NCBI GenBank assembly: GCA_946894095.1 | Contig: OX335657.1 | Span: 15,252,001-15,316,000 of the forward strand | DNA: 64,000 bases | From: Incurvaria masculella | Lineage: Eukaryota > Arthropoda > Insecta > Lepidoptera > Incurvariidae | Direction of reading: 5' to 3' | Shown: in pieces, positions 10,863-20,151 of the stretch | How positions within the stretch are numbered: the stretch's first letter is position 1 | How the letters are laid out: each line of letters begins with the position of its first letter | Translations under genes and position numbers: made by a program | The notes under the pieces: generated by a model | What the model saw: the letters and a program-made list of their open reading frames with translations, nothing else | The model's database searches: none | Told to the model about the DNA's origin: nothing

Positions 10863-11424
10863 TTACCTTATCGAACTTAATCCAACCGGTCCGGAGTTTG
10901 ATTGAGTTTGTAGGATGGTAAACATCATATTATATCCGCGGAGCAGCGCATATCCTTCGTGTCCTTGGCAGTGTATCGCGACGCGCCCTTGAGGCGACCT
11001 TGGCCGCTCCGAGCGACTTGACCGTGCTGCCGCTGTCGCCGCGCTGCCGCCGCGCCGACCTTGAGGGCTTGCGACATTTTTAAAGAAGAGTAAACGAACG
11101 AAAGAGCTTTTGAACTACTTTTGAATATAATTGATGGTATTTAAAAAGTTTGTCATGAAATGTTATTTTGGTATTCCTTTTCCGCAACTTCCTTGGATTT
11201 GCATCATATGATACCCGCTTCGATTTCGCAATAATATCCAGCCATGGAGGTAAAGATTTTTTCCACCTTATTGAAACATTTCAACTTATAGAAACGGACC
11301 ATCCAAACTTTCATGTATATTGTATGGTATCTGACAGTTTTGGCGTATCGTGAGCGATGGCTGTTGCCATACATGTGTTCGTGTGCTATACATTGCTCGA
11401 GCTGACAAGAAAAAAAAAACACAA
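10863..11424. other. Spacer with an unexplained GC-rich block
   Basis: 10930-11070 is strikingly GC- and CpG-rich in an AT-rich setting. On the minus strand about 49 codons are open from an ATG near 11080 (it begins MSQALKVG), but no family or splice context supports coding. The rest is anonymous. Confidence 0.35.
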
Positions 11425-11666
11425 AAAAGGTACAACAATTGGATTTTGTATGGGCCCACCTTTAATGTTTATTATTTTTTTATTTTACCTATTTGTTGTT
11501 ATAGCGGCTAAAATAAATACACACTGTGTGAAAATTTCAGCTGCCTACCTATTACGGTTGATGAGATACAGCCCTGTGACAGACGGACGTACGGACGGAC
11601 GGACCGACAGCGGAGGCTTAGTAAATGGGTTCCATTTTCACCCTTTAGGTATGGAACCCTAAAAAG
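11425..11666 (+). repeat. 5'-truncated SINE-like repeat
   Basis: It contains GTATGGGCCCACCTTTAAT, GTTGTTATAGCGGC, TCAGCTGCCTACCTATTACG, the GACGGAC run and the GGTATGGAACCCTAAAAA end. The GGCCAAGTGCGAG head is missing. Confidence 0.75.
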
Positions 11667-12079
11667 GGAATGTTCTATAGATTTTAAACAAACTAATAAC
11701 AATTATGGAAATGTCAAAGTTATTAGGTCAGATATCGAGAATAAAACCTTTTTCCAAATTTCACACATTACTTTATTATTGACTTCTAAGGACACAAAAA
11801 TGCAATGGATGAATATTTGTAACTGTTACGGTTAAAGCCCGATGTTGTTTAAAGTCCGAAATATTTTTTTCCTTCAAGGTAACTAAGATTTTCAAGATAC
11901 ACCTGTGTCTAGGGCACACATTTAGAGGTTATGGTAAGAAAAAAAATAACCTCAACCAATTTTTTCATAAACAAAAACATTTTAACTTATTTTTCCTTTC
12001 AACTCTTAATTAGTGCACTCAACATGGTTATAAGTGCAGAAATCTAAAAAAAACTTCAAGGAAAAAATAATTTCGGACT
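11667..12079. other. Anonymous AT-rich DNA
   Basis: ATTAGGTCAGATATCGAGAA and the following 70 bases recur at 12645-12740, so this is repeated DNA that flanks the MITE on both sides. Nothing coding. Confidence 0.4.
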
Positions 12080-12631
12080 TTAAGGTGGCCCATCCCGGCG
12101 GGACTAACTCATTCGCGGACACGGTACAAAACCGTACTATTGCGCTCTGGGACCTTCTCTGTTTCAAAATAAAAGACAGGCTCCGTTGTGAGGAGGATGC
12201 AACATGTTCACAAAGCAGGCAATGCGCATAGTGTATAATTTGCTAAGATTTACGAAATTTTAATTACATATAACAACTTATAGCTAAAAGTAAAACACGA
12301 CCGCTGTAGTAAAAAATCGAACAAAAACCAAATTGTTTATGAATTTTGATGAAACAAGCTATGTCTAATGACTAATCTTTTTAAGATGTTCTTACTTTAT
12401 CCTTGAGTAACCCACCTCCAAAGTTATTCTATAAAAAGCGCGAAAAATTGGAACTTTCGGACCATATAACTTAGAAACCAAACACAATTGTACGATGCCA
12501 ATGGTCATCAGACATCTAGTTCGATCAAATAAAGCTATTATAAGCAAAAATTTGGAATTCGTGAAAAGAAATATAGACGTGATCTTCTTTCCACGTTTGT
12601 ATGGGGAGTTAAGCGGGAAGGCCCACCTTAA
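12080..12631. mobile_element. TTAA-flanked MITE (GGTGGCCCA family), copy 1
   Basis: TTAA precedes GGTGGCCCATCCCG and follows the inverse end GGAAGGCCCACC. Length is about 545 bp. Relatives at 19296, 33582, 43891 and 47775 share the internal words (GGGACCTTCTCTGTTTC; TAACTTAGAAACCAAACACA). The TTAA target suggests a piggyBac-type mobiliser. It has no transposase. Confidence 0.8.
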
Positions 12632-13029
12632 TAGCTTATTAGGTCAGATATCGAGAACATAACGTTTTTCCAAATTTCACACATTACTTTATTATTGACT
12701 TCTAAGGATACAAAAATTCAATGGATGAATATTTGTATACAATGTATAAGCATTGACATCTAGTACGTGTATTTCCACCCAAGGAGCAGAACCTGCTAAT
12801 AGGATACGCGATGACTCACAGTCAAGCAGCCATCAGATAACGCGAGGTCACCAGATTTACAACCGACCTCAGCACTTTACCCTGCCTAACATTGGTTTAG
12901 TTTGACTCACTGCGGTGATAAGGACTGTCCACTGAATAGTTATCAACTTAACCATATTACATAAAAGGAACTGTGGTGAGATAGCGTGTGTCGTTTGAAA
13001 GGGCGTTAATTCATGCTTCTCGCATTTTT
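12632..13029. other. Anonymous DNA
   Basis: It starts with the second copy of the 11700-11790 sequence. No gene seen. Confidence 0.4.
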
Positions 13030-13132
13030 TTTATGGAACTGGACCTGATTTCTATACCACACCAACTGTCGTGATATTGGCCCAATACAGCGAATTACCG
13101 AAGGAATTGGGTGCCATGCCAAGACCTTCCCT
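13030..13132 (-). repeat. tRNA-derived SINE tail
   Basis: ATGGAACTGGACCTGATTTC...GGTGCCATGCC...GACCTTCCCTTT matches the minus-strand tail of the 17890-18290 copy. It is broken exactly where the next MITE starts. Confidence 0.6.
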
Positions 13133-13432
13133 TTAAGGTGGGCCATCCCGTTTCACTCCCCATACAAAAGTGGAAAGAAGATCATGCGCAAATTTCTTGT
13201 CGCAAGCCCAAAATTACAATGAAAACAGCTTTATTTGATTAAACTACATAGACCATTGGCATTGTAAAATTGTAAATTTTTGGGCGTTTTGAACAGTACG
13301 TTTGGACGTGGATTTCTCAACGGTAAAACATAAAAATCGAAAGAAACTCTTTTAAACTGGATGGAAAGACTGAATATTTTTTAGTTGCCACTTAGATTTT
13401 TTTGTCATTGAATGCACGTTGTCCTTTTCATC
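13132..13432. mobile_element. Older, truncated copy of the TTAA MITE family
   Basis: TTAAGGTGGGCCATCCCG at the left end, then CTCCCCATACAAAAGTGGAA and GAAGATCATGCGCAAATTTC as in the other copies. The right end is lost. It shares GACGTGGATTTCTCAACGGT with the old copy at 55589. Confidence 0.65.
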
Positions 13433-13436
13433 AGTC

Positions 13437-13535
13437 CGGCCACCCCGTAGGAAAGGAAGGGGACTTCCGTTTTTACATGGGTTCCGAAGCATATGGTGAC
13501 CGTGATTCTTGACGAAAGTGCAAAAATAAAAAAGT
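13437..13535 (-). repeat. tRNA-derived SINE middle
   Basis: GGAAGGGGACTTCCG...ACATGGGTTCCGAAGCA...GTGACCGTGATTC...GACGAAAGTGCA is the middle of the SINE in minus orientation. It is the likely continuation of 13030-13132 on the far side of the MITE. Confidence 0.55.
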
Positions 13536-14100
13536 AGGTTTTTTTATATGGTTGTTATTTTTAAATTTTACCTATGACGATTCCGAGTGCAGCAAGCTGT
13601 CTATGGACGAGGAATAAAATATAAAAATATAAATACTAAATATATAAATATAAATACAATGTAAATAGAAATTTGTTTTTGTAGCGGCAAAATAAATACA
13701 CACTCTGTGAAAATGTTTTTTTTTCATATTATGACACATAAACAAAACTAAAACAACTATAAAATTAAACAAAAACTTTTATTATAAATCAGATAATATA
13801 TTTTTGCTAAAAAATTTACTCGTCGGGCACCTTGAGAGGTCCTGGCGTACGCCATATGCCGCGCTTCACATAAAAAACTATTGTCTTTTGGTTATTTTGT
13901 ATAAAGTGTCGCGATCCTCGTAACAGCGATTTTTCGTCAAGCTAAATGTATAACAAAAATACTATATTTGAAATTTTCACGGGGACTTGGTTATAAAAGG
14001 AAAATAATAGATTTTAATGGTTAAATCTAATTAAGCTTTAATATTAAAAAATAATATTATATATATAATATTAAAAATATTTAACATTTTGTTTCGTTCT
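13536..14100. other. Anonymous AT-rich DNA with a SINE scrap
   Basis: 13681-13716 (GTAGCGGCAAAATAAATACA...) is a fragment of the GGCCAAGTGCGAG repeat. The remainder is AT-rich, with a short TATA-rich palindrome near 14045-14085. Confidence 0.45.
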
Positions 14101-14106
14101 AAATTG

Positions 14107-14311
14107 TTAATTAGTTACTCTGCGGTCTATTTACGCCATAATCGCAAACATACATTATCGAGGAAACAAACTATTAATTAGTTACTCTGCGGTATATTTA
14201 CGCCATAATCGCAAACATACATTATCGAGGAAACTAACTATTAATTAGTTACTCTGGGGTCTATTTACGCCATAATCGCAAACATATACATTATCGAGGA
14301 AACAAACTTTT
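14107..14311 (+). repeat. Tandem repeat, 67 bp x 3
   Basis: Units start TTAATTAGTTACTCTG at 14107, 14174 and 14241, an exact 67-bp period. They differ at only a few bases. Confidence 0.9.
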
Positions 14312-14395
14312 ATTTATTTATCGATTTAGTCAAAGTTACATTGTTCCTATGTAATATATGTTCAAGTTTGGCTTAATGTTATTTGTGAATATTCA

Positions 14396-14558
14396 GGCTG
14401 AGATAAATAGACGTGACCGAAACTAAGACTAACGAAAGGTAGTACTTTGTGACGTCACTTTGAATTGCTTTGAGATTCCAAAATATGTCAAAGTGAAGTC
14501 ACAAAGTACTACTTTTCGTTAGTCTTAGTTTCTGTTACGACTATTTATCTCAGCCTTA
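14396..14558. mobile_element. Palindromic MITE whose right end seeds a satellite
   Basis: The left arm, 14396-14466, starts GGCTGAGATAAATAG. The right arm, about 14488-14558, ends CTATTTATCTCAGCC. The two pair over about 70 bases, including TAGTACTTTGTGACGTCACT against its inverse. The loop is about 20 bp. The outer 31 bp of the right arm is the unit of the following array. Confidence 0.82.
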
Positions 14559-15612
14559 GTTTCTGTTACGACTATTTATCTCAGCCTTAGTTTCTGTTAC
14601 GACTATTTATCTCAGCCTTAGTTTCTGTTACGACTATTAATCTCAGCCTTAGTTTCTGTTACGACTATTTATCTCAGCCTTATTTTCTGTTACGACTATT
14701 TATCTCAGCCTTAGTTTCTGTTACGACTATTTATCTCAACCTTAGTTTCTGTTACGACTATTTATCTCAGCCTTATTTTCTGTTACGACTATTTATCTCA
14801 GCCTTAGTTTCTGTCACGACTATTTATCTCAGCCTTAGTTTCTGTCACGATTATTTATCTCAGCCTTAGTTTCTGTCACGACTATTTATCTCAGCCTTAG
14901 TTTCTGTCACGACTATTTATCTCAGCCTTAGTTTCTGTCACGAATATTTATCTCAGCCTTAGTTTCTGTCACGACTATTTATCTCAGCCTTAGTTTCTGT
15001 TACGACTATTTATCTCAGCCTTAGTTTCTGTTACGACTATTTATCTCAGCCTTAGTTTCTGTTACGACTATTTATCTCAGCCTTAGTTTCTGTTACGACT
15101 ATTTATCTCAGCCTTAGTTTCTGTTACGACTATTTATCTCAGCCTTCGTTTCTGTTACGACTATTTATCTCAGCCTTATTTTCTGTTACGACTATTTATC
15201 TCAGCCTTAGTTTCTGTTACGACTATTTATTTTAGCCTTAGTTTCTGTTACGACTATTTATCTCAGCCTTAGTTTCTGTTACGACTATTTATCTCAGCCT
15301 TAGTTTCTGTTACGACTATTTATCTCAGCCTTATTTTCTGTTACAACTATTTATCTCAGCCTTAGTTTCTGTTACGACTATTTATCTCAGCCTTATTTTC
15401 TGTTACGACTATTTATCTCAGCCTTAGTTTCTGTTACGACTATTTATCACAGCCTTAGTTTCTGATACGACTATTTATCTCAGCCTTAGTTTCTGTTACG
15501 ACTATTTATCTCAGCCTTAGTTTCTGTTACGACTATTTATCTCAGCCTTAGTTTCTGTTACGACTATTTATCTCAGCCTTAGTTTCTGTTACGACTATTT
15601 ATCTCAGCCTTA
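14549..15612 (+). repeat. 31-bp satellite array, about 34 units
   Basis: CTCAGCC recurs from 14549 to 15603, a distance of 1054 bases, which is exactly 34 x 31. Spot checks show no net length change. The unit reads CTTAGTTTCTGTTACGACTA followed by TTTATCTCAGC. Point variants are clustered: GTCACG instead of GTTACG in neighbouring units at about 14813-14990, and TTATTTTC in scattered units. No transcript or ORF is implied. Confidence 0.95.
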
Positions 15613-15772
15613 GCCCCGATTGCACGAAGCGACGGCCGAGTTAATCAATGTTCAAACACGTCAATTTTAGTGAACCGCACGCAGTTGCTTCCACACTGTC
15701 CATACAAAGTAACGGGTTTAATCATCCGTTGACGTTGATTTTGATTTTTTGTGCTTTCGTGCACTCGGCCCC
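15611..15772. mobile_element. Small MITE-like inverted repeat
   Basis: GCCCCGATTGCACGAAGCG at the left is loosely matched in inverse by GCTTTCGTGCACTCGGCCCC at the right, about 160 bp in all. There is no coding capacity, and divergence of the ends keeps this tentative. Confidence 0.4.
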
Positions 15773-16078
15773 ACATCTTGACTGTCACAGAAACAGTTTT
15801 ATTATAAAGATAAGCGATAACCTCGTTATCAGCTCTTACGTTAAAATTGAATAAATTACAAAACGTTATCATTACTTTACGCTCTTCACACATGTTTCTT
15901 ATCGCCAACAATGTCAACAAATGTAGTTTGGTTCAATCAAAACTCATATATGTAGGGACATAAAAAGGCGAATGCCCGTTTCATCAAAAGCAATAATTGC
16001 TAAGTTCATATTAACATGTATTTATAAATTATTTTAAATCAAAATTTTAAACCATGAATTCGGAATTTCAAAGTAAAT
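15773..16078. other. Anonymous DNA
   Basis: AT-rich. Nothing recognised. Confidence 0.4.
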
Positions 16079-16332
16079 AAAACCGGCCAAGTGCGAGTCG
16101 GACTCGCACACGAAGGGCGCCGTACCATCAACACCAAAAAAATCACGTTTTTTGTATGGGGCCCCCCCTTTAATTTTTATATATTTTTTATTTTACCTAT
16201 TTGTTGTTATAGCGGCAAAATAAATACAAGGTCTGTGAGATACAGCCCTGTGACAGACGGACGGACGGACGGACAGCGGAGGCTTAGTAATAGGGTTCCG
16301 ATTTCACCCTATGGGTACGGAACCCTAAAAAG
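16079..16332 (+). repeat. Near-full SINE-like repeat
   Basis: Head AACCGGCCAAGTGCGAGTCG to tail GGGTACGGAACCCTAAAAAG. It lacks about 35 bp between AAATACAAG and GAGATACAGCC relative to the 34364 copy. Confidence 0.82.
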
Positions 16333-17164
16333 TATAAAGATTTTGGAAAAAAGTTATTGGATGTATCGGAGGCTGCACAAAAGTATGTTTTAGATGTTAC
16401 TATTTGTCTAAGCACTTACAATTAGCTGATAGAGCGTTTGTTTTTAAACGTTCGCCTCTTTACCGTATTATTTTCAATAAAAAGTACAGCCCACGGCTTG
16501 AGTCGAGTCCCTCCCCTTCCAAGCGCCAGCGGCTGCGCCGAAACAAAATTTGGTTACTGCGCTGGCGCTTGGACCTAAAAAAATAAGTTTACTAACGCCC
16601 GGCTTCACCACCACCGGCTACAAAAATACCCAAAGTTACCTTTCGGTTACATCACATAAATATTCAATGTAACTGAGAGTTAACTATCGGATTTCACGTA
16701 GCTGGAGGCGGTGAAAGGGGGGGTATGTCAGTCTTGTGATTTAGGGGCCAGGGAAAAAAACCAAATCGAGTTGTCCAATTCGACATAAGTACAGGCATGT
16801 ATTTACACTGTGATTATAAATGCCGAGTCACCTCAAATTTGACTCGAATTTGTCTCTATTTCCCCGTGTATTAAGACTTGGAAGTACGTGACTGTACATT
16901 CACTCACACACCTGAGGATGTGTTCAAGTAATGTACGGCGTCCCGTTTTAGTTCGTTCCGTCCCGTGTCGATCAACGCGATCTTGCCTCGATGCCCATTT
17001 TGCTTAGTGGGTCGGCCGGCAATTTGCGTCGTGGCAAATAGCGATGTGAAAGTTGTGCGTGCTGACCTGACGTGACTTTGAGCCCATTTTGAGACTATTT
17101 AATTCCGAGTTGTACTGGTTTCTGTGCGAGGATTCATATTCATTAAATAAACCCTAGTGTGTGT
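16333..17164. other. Anonymous DNA with a GC-rich hairpin
   Basis: 16519-16575 contains CAAGCGCCAGCG and its inverse CGCTGGCGCTTG about 30 bp apart. No gene or named repeat was recognised in the rest. Confidence 0.4.
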
Positions 17165-17610
17165 GTACAGCTCGTGGTGTAGGGGCTAGCGGACTTGCCT
17201 TTCATGCGAGAGGTCACGGGCTCAAATCCTCGGCCCGGTCGTGCACCACTTTCTTTCTCGTTGCGACTTGGACAAGTGCATTTCGTTACGAATTGTATTG
17301 CTTTTTTCGGATTTTTTATCCAGTTCAGCAAAACAAAACAAAACGAGCTGCGAATGCGAGCTGTTCCATGGTTCGGAACTCATGTAAAACTGTAGGTCTC
17401 CTTCTCCTACTAGGTTGTAGGTACCAAGGTATTGGATGAAATAAGCGTTGAAGGGGTAATGAAAAATGGTCCGTGTTTTATATCCAGTTCAATGTAGCCG
17501 TGCCCATAAAGGTAAGATCATGGCACCTAATTCCTTCGGGAATGTGGTCTGTTGGGCTAATATCATGACGGTAGATGTGTGGTATTAGCCATCTATGTCA
17601 GGTTCCAAAA
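17165..17610 (+). repeat. tRNA-derived SINE, fullest plus-strand copy
   Basis: The head GTGGTGTAGGGGCTAGCGGA resembles an A box and GGTCACGGGCTCAAATCCTC resembles a B box. The body continues through CATTTCGTTACGAA, GAGCTGTTCCATGGTTCGGA, ATTGGATGAAATAAGCGTTG and GGAATGTGGTCTGTTGGGCT. It ends in an A-run near 17610. Confidence 0.75.
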
Positions 17611-17765
17611 AAAAAAACTTTAAATTAAAATAGCAATACAATAATATACAGCAATACAAACATTAATTAAAAGTATTTGTATTAATTTTCCCAAAGTTAC
17701 ATATGAAAAAGCATGTACTTTATTTAATGATATCGCTAGACGGGCGAATAATAGCTTACTTTTTT

Positions 17766-17889
17766 AGGGTTCCGTACCCAAAGGGTGTCAACGGAACACT
17801 ATATTATCAAGCCTCCGCTGTCCGTCCGTCCGACTGTCAGCGAGCTGCAACTCAAGAACCCTTCGTGTGCGAGTCCGACTCCCACTTAT
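17766..17889 (-). repeat. Internally deleted SINE-like repeat
   Basis: In minus orientation it has the GGTACGGAACCCT end and the GGAC run, then jumps to AGTCGGACTCGCACACGAAG. The middle of the element is missing. Confidence 0.7.
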
Positions 17890-18290
17890 CCGGTTTTTTT
17901 ATATGTAACTGGACATGGATGGCTAATACCACACCCACCATCAGTATATTATTACACACCACATTCCCGAACAAATGGGGTGCCATGCCAGGACCTTCCC
18001 TTTATGATCACGGCTACATTGAACTGGATGGAAAACCCTGAAAATTTTGACATGCCGTTTCGATCAATGCGATGGGATCAACCCTACCACCTAGTAGGGG
18101 AGTGGGACATTTAGATCAACATGGATTCCGAACCATGAAACAGCTCGCAGTCGTGACCAAATACACTTATTCAATTGACAAATAGAAGGAAAGGGCTCCA
18201 TGAACGGGGCAGGAATTTGAGCCCATGGCCACTGGAATGCAAGGCAAGTCGCCGCGCTCCTTGGCTACGACCCGCTCTATTAAAAAGTTA
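17890..18290 (-). repeat. tRNA-derived SINE
   Basis: A complete minus-strand copy running from the tail (ACTGGACATGGATGGCTAAT) to the tRNA-like head. The inverse of the B box lies in GAATTTGAGCCCATGGCCAC. Confidence 0.72.
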
Positions 18291-18449
18291 TTAAAAACTT
18301 AATTGAAAAAAAACAAGCCTTTTAACCATAATTACCACAGGACAATTTTATGGGCAATCAGTTAGCAAACATTTCCTCACCAAGCACAATGTGTCACAAT
18401 TGCGTAAGGAAATATAATTGTGGCATGTTTTGCACATTCCTGACAGTAT

Positions 18450-18785
18450 ATTTTTAAATATAACTGGAAATGGATGGCTAATAAATACCATAATACCTAC
18501 TGTCATGATTAGCTCAACGCAGCACATGTGTGCCTTGCCAGGTCCTTATATTGCACGTCTACATTGCATTTTGCGGCTTCGACCATCCTTCGTCCAATAC
18601 GATGGTTCGAACCCGGGCAGGTTGACCTTACCAAGTTGTTAGGAGGGGAGGCCCACAGTTTTACTTGGAAACCAAACCACATCCACCCACACGGCCACCC
18701 ACCCAGAATCCGACCGCGCCTAGCCTTGCATAAACTCGATGATCGCACGCCGAGCCGTCGCGCCAATGGTCTACCGCTAAACTAA
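18450..18785 (-). repeat. Related SINE with a different head
   Basis: The tail half (AACTGGAAATGGATGGCTAA; TGCCAGGTCCTTATATTGCA) matches the family. The head near 18750-18785, read on the minus strand as TTTAGCGGTAGACCATTGGC, resembles a different tRNA-type A box. Confidence 0.55.
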
Positions 18786-19194
18786 AATGATAGATGGTAT
18801 TTGACCATTTTAATGAGATATTGACTCATCTTTCAAGACTTTATTTATCATCGTTGTACACATGACGAGAGGGTATCAAGTATGACGTCACCGTTTTATG
18901 ATAAATCAATAAATTGCTATTCCATTCCAATATGGCTTATCTGTATAAAGGAGTGGTGTCCTATACTGCCACTACCGTCACCAGCGTTATATATAATAAA
19001 TTAGGTGCTGTTTCCAACTCAGCTCGGGTCGATTTTATTTTGGAGATTCACCTGAGTGACATACCTTCATGGGCAACATTCAAACTAAGAGGCATTACAA
19101 AAATTTAAGAGATGCTGCGAGATTAAATATTTGGGTTTATAATGTATTTAAGCAATAAAAGTACTACATGGTCAAGAATCTCGACAACAGTGCC
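18786..19194. other. Anonymous DNA
   Basis: Nothing recognised. Confidence 0.4.
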
Positions 19195-19295
19195 ACCTTT
19201 TTTATTTATTTATGGAACCAGACATGGATGGACCGTCATATTAGTCCAATACACCACATTCCTGGAGGAATTTGGTGCCGTGCAAGGATCTTCCC
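19195..19295 (-). repeat. SINE tail abutting a MITE
   Basis: TGGAACCAGACATGGATGGA...CCAATACACCACATTCC...GGATCTTCCC is the SINE tail. It stops at the TTAA of the next MITE. Confidence 0.55.
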
Positions 19296-19844
19296 TTAAG
19301 GTGGCCCATCCTGCTCATCTCCCCATACAAAAGGGGAAAGAAGATCACGCCCAAATTTATTGTCAGAGATCCGAAATTTTGCTCAAAATAGCTTTATTTG
19401 ATCGAACTAGATGTCTGATAACCATTGGCATTGTAAAATTGTGTTTGGTTTCTAAGTTATAAGGTCCGAAAGTTCGCATTTTTCGCGCGTTTTATACAAC
19501 CACGGGGAACCACGACCCCTGTAGTTAAAAATCTAACAAACACCAAATATAGATTATAAGTCTTGATTAAATTAGCTATGTCTGATGACTAATCTTTTTA
19601 AGATGTCACTTTATCATTGCGTAATGCACCTCCAAAGTTATTGTATAAAACGCGCGAAAAATTCGAACTTTCGGACCTTATAACTTAGAAACCAAACACA
19701 ATTTTACAATGCCAACGGTCATCAGACATCTAGTTTGATCAAATAAAGCTATTTTGAGAAAAAAATTGGATCTCTGAGAAGAAATATGGGCGTGATCTTC
19801 TTTCCTCGTTCGTATGGGGAGTTGAGCGGGATGGGCCACCTTAA
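19296..19844. mobile_element. TTAA-flanked MITE, copy 2
   Basis: TTAA at 19296-19299 and 19841-19844. Ends GGTGGCCCATCCTG and GCGGGATGGGCCACC. It lies about 85 bp upstream of NPC1 exon 1 of this window. Confidence 0.85.
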
Positions 19845-19928
19845 CTGCCTATGGACCCCAGCTTAAGAAACGCAGATATAGGGTAAGCCTGTTTGTAGTC
19901 ATAACAATATTCGATTGTTTCTCCGCAG

Positions 19929-20151
19929 GAGAAACTCATGGAGAAGTGCGGATTCATGTCGGACATGGACACGTTCTGCTGCGACGAGCAGCAGATTGAG
20001 AATTTCAACAAGAAGGTCGACGTGGCGTCCACGCTGCTCTCGCGCTGTCCGACCTGCTTCGACAACTTCGTGAAGCACATCTGCGCCATGAACTGCATGA
20101 GCAACCAGTCGCTCTTCCTCGAGGTCAAGGAGACCAAGGCGCTGACCAACG
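19929..20151 (+). CDS. NPC1: NPC1 exon 1 (of this window): N-terminal cholesterol-binding domain
   Basis: Acceptor ctccgcag, donor gtaatg; it reads in phase 0 from GAG and ends in phase 1. Cysteines follow the family pattern: KCGF, FCCDEQQ, SRCPTCF, HICAMNC. The second Gln of CCDEQQ aligns with the cholesterol-contacting Gln79 of human NPC1. The Asn41 partner would be in the missing upstream exon. Confidence 0.93.

Noticed and set aside
14549..15612. CRISPR-like array of 31-bp repeats
   Set aside because: There are no spacers between units; it is a head-to-tail satellite in an animal genome.
17165..18785. Possible tRNA genes
   Set aside because: A- and B-box-like words occur, but no cloverleaf closes and the same sequences recur as dispersed SINE copies.
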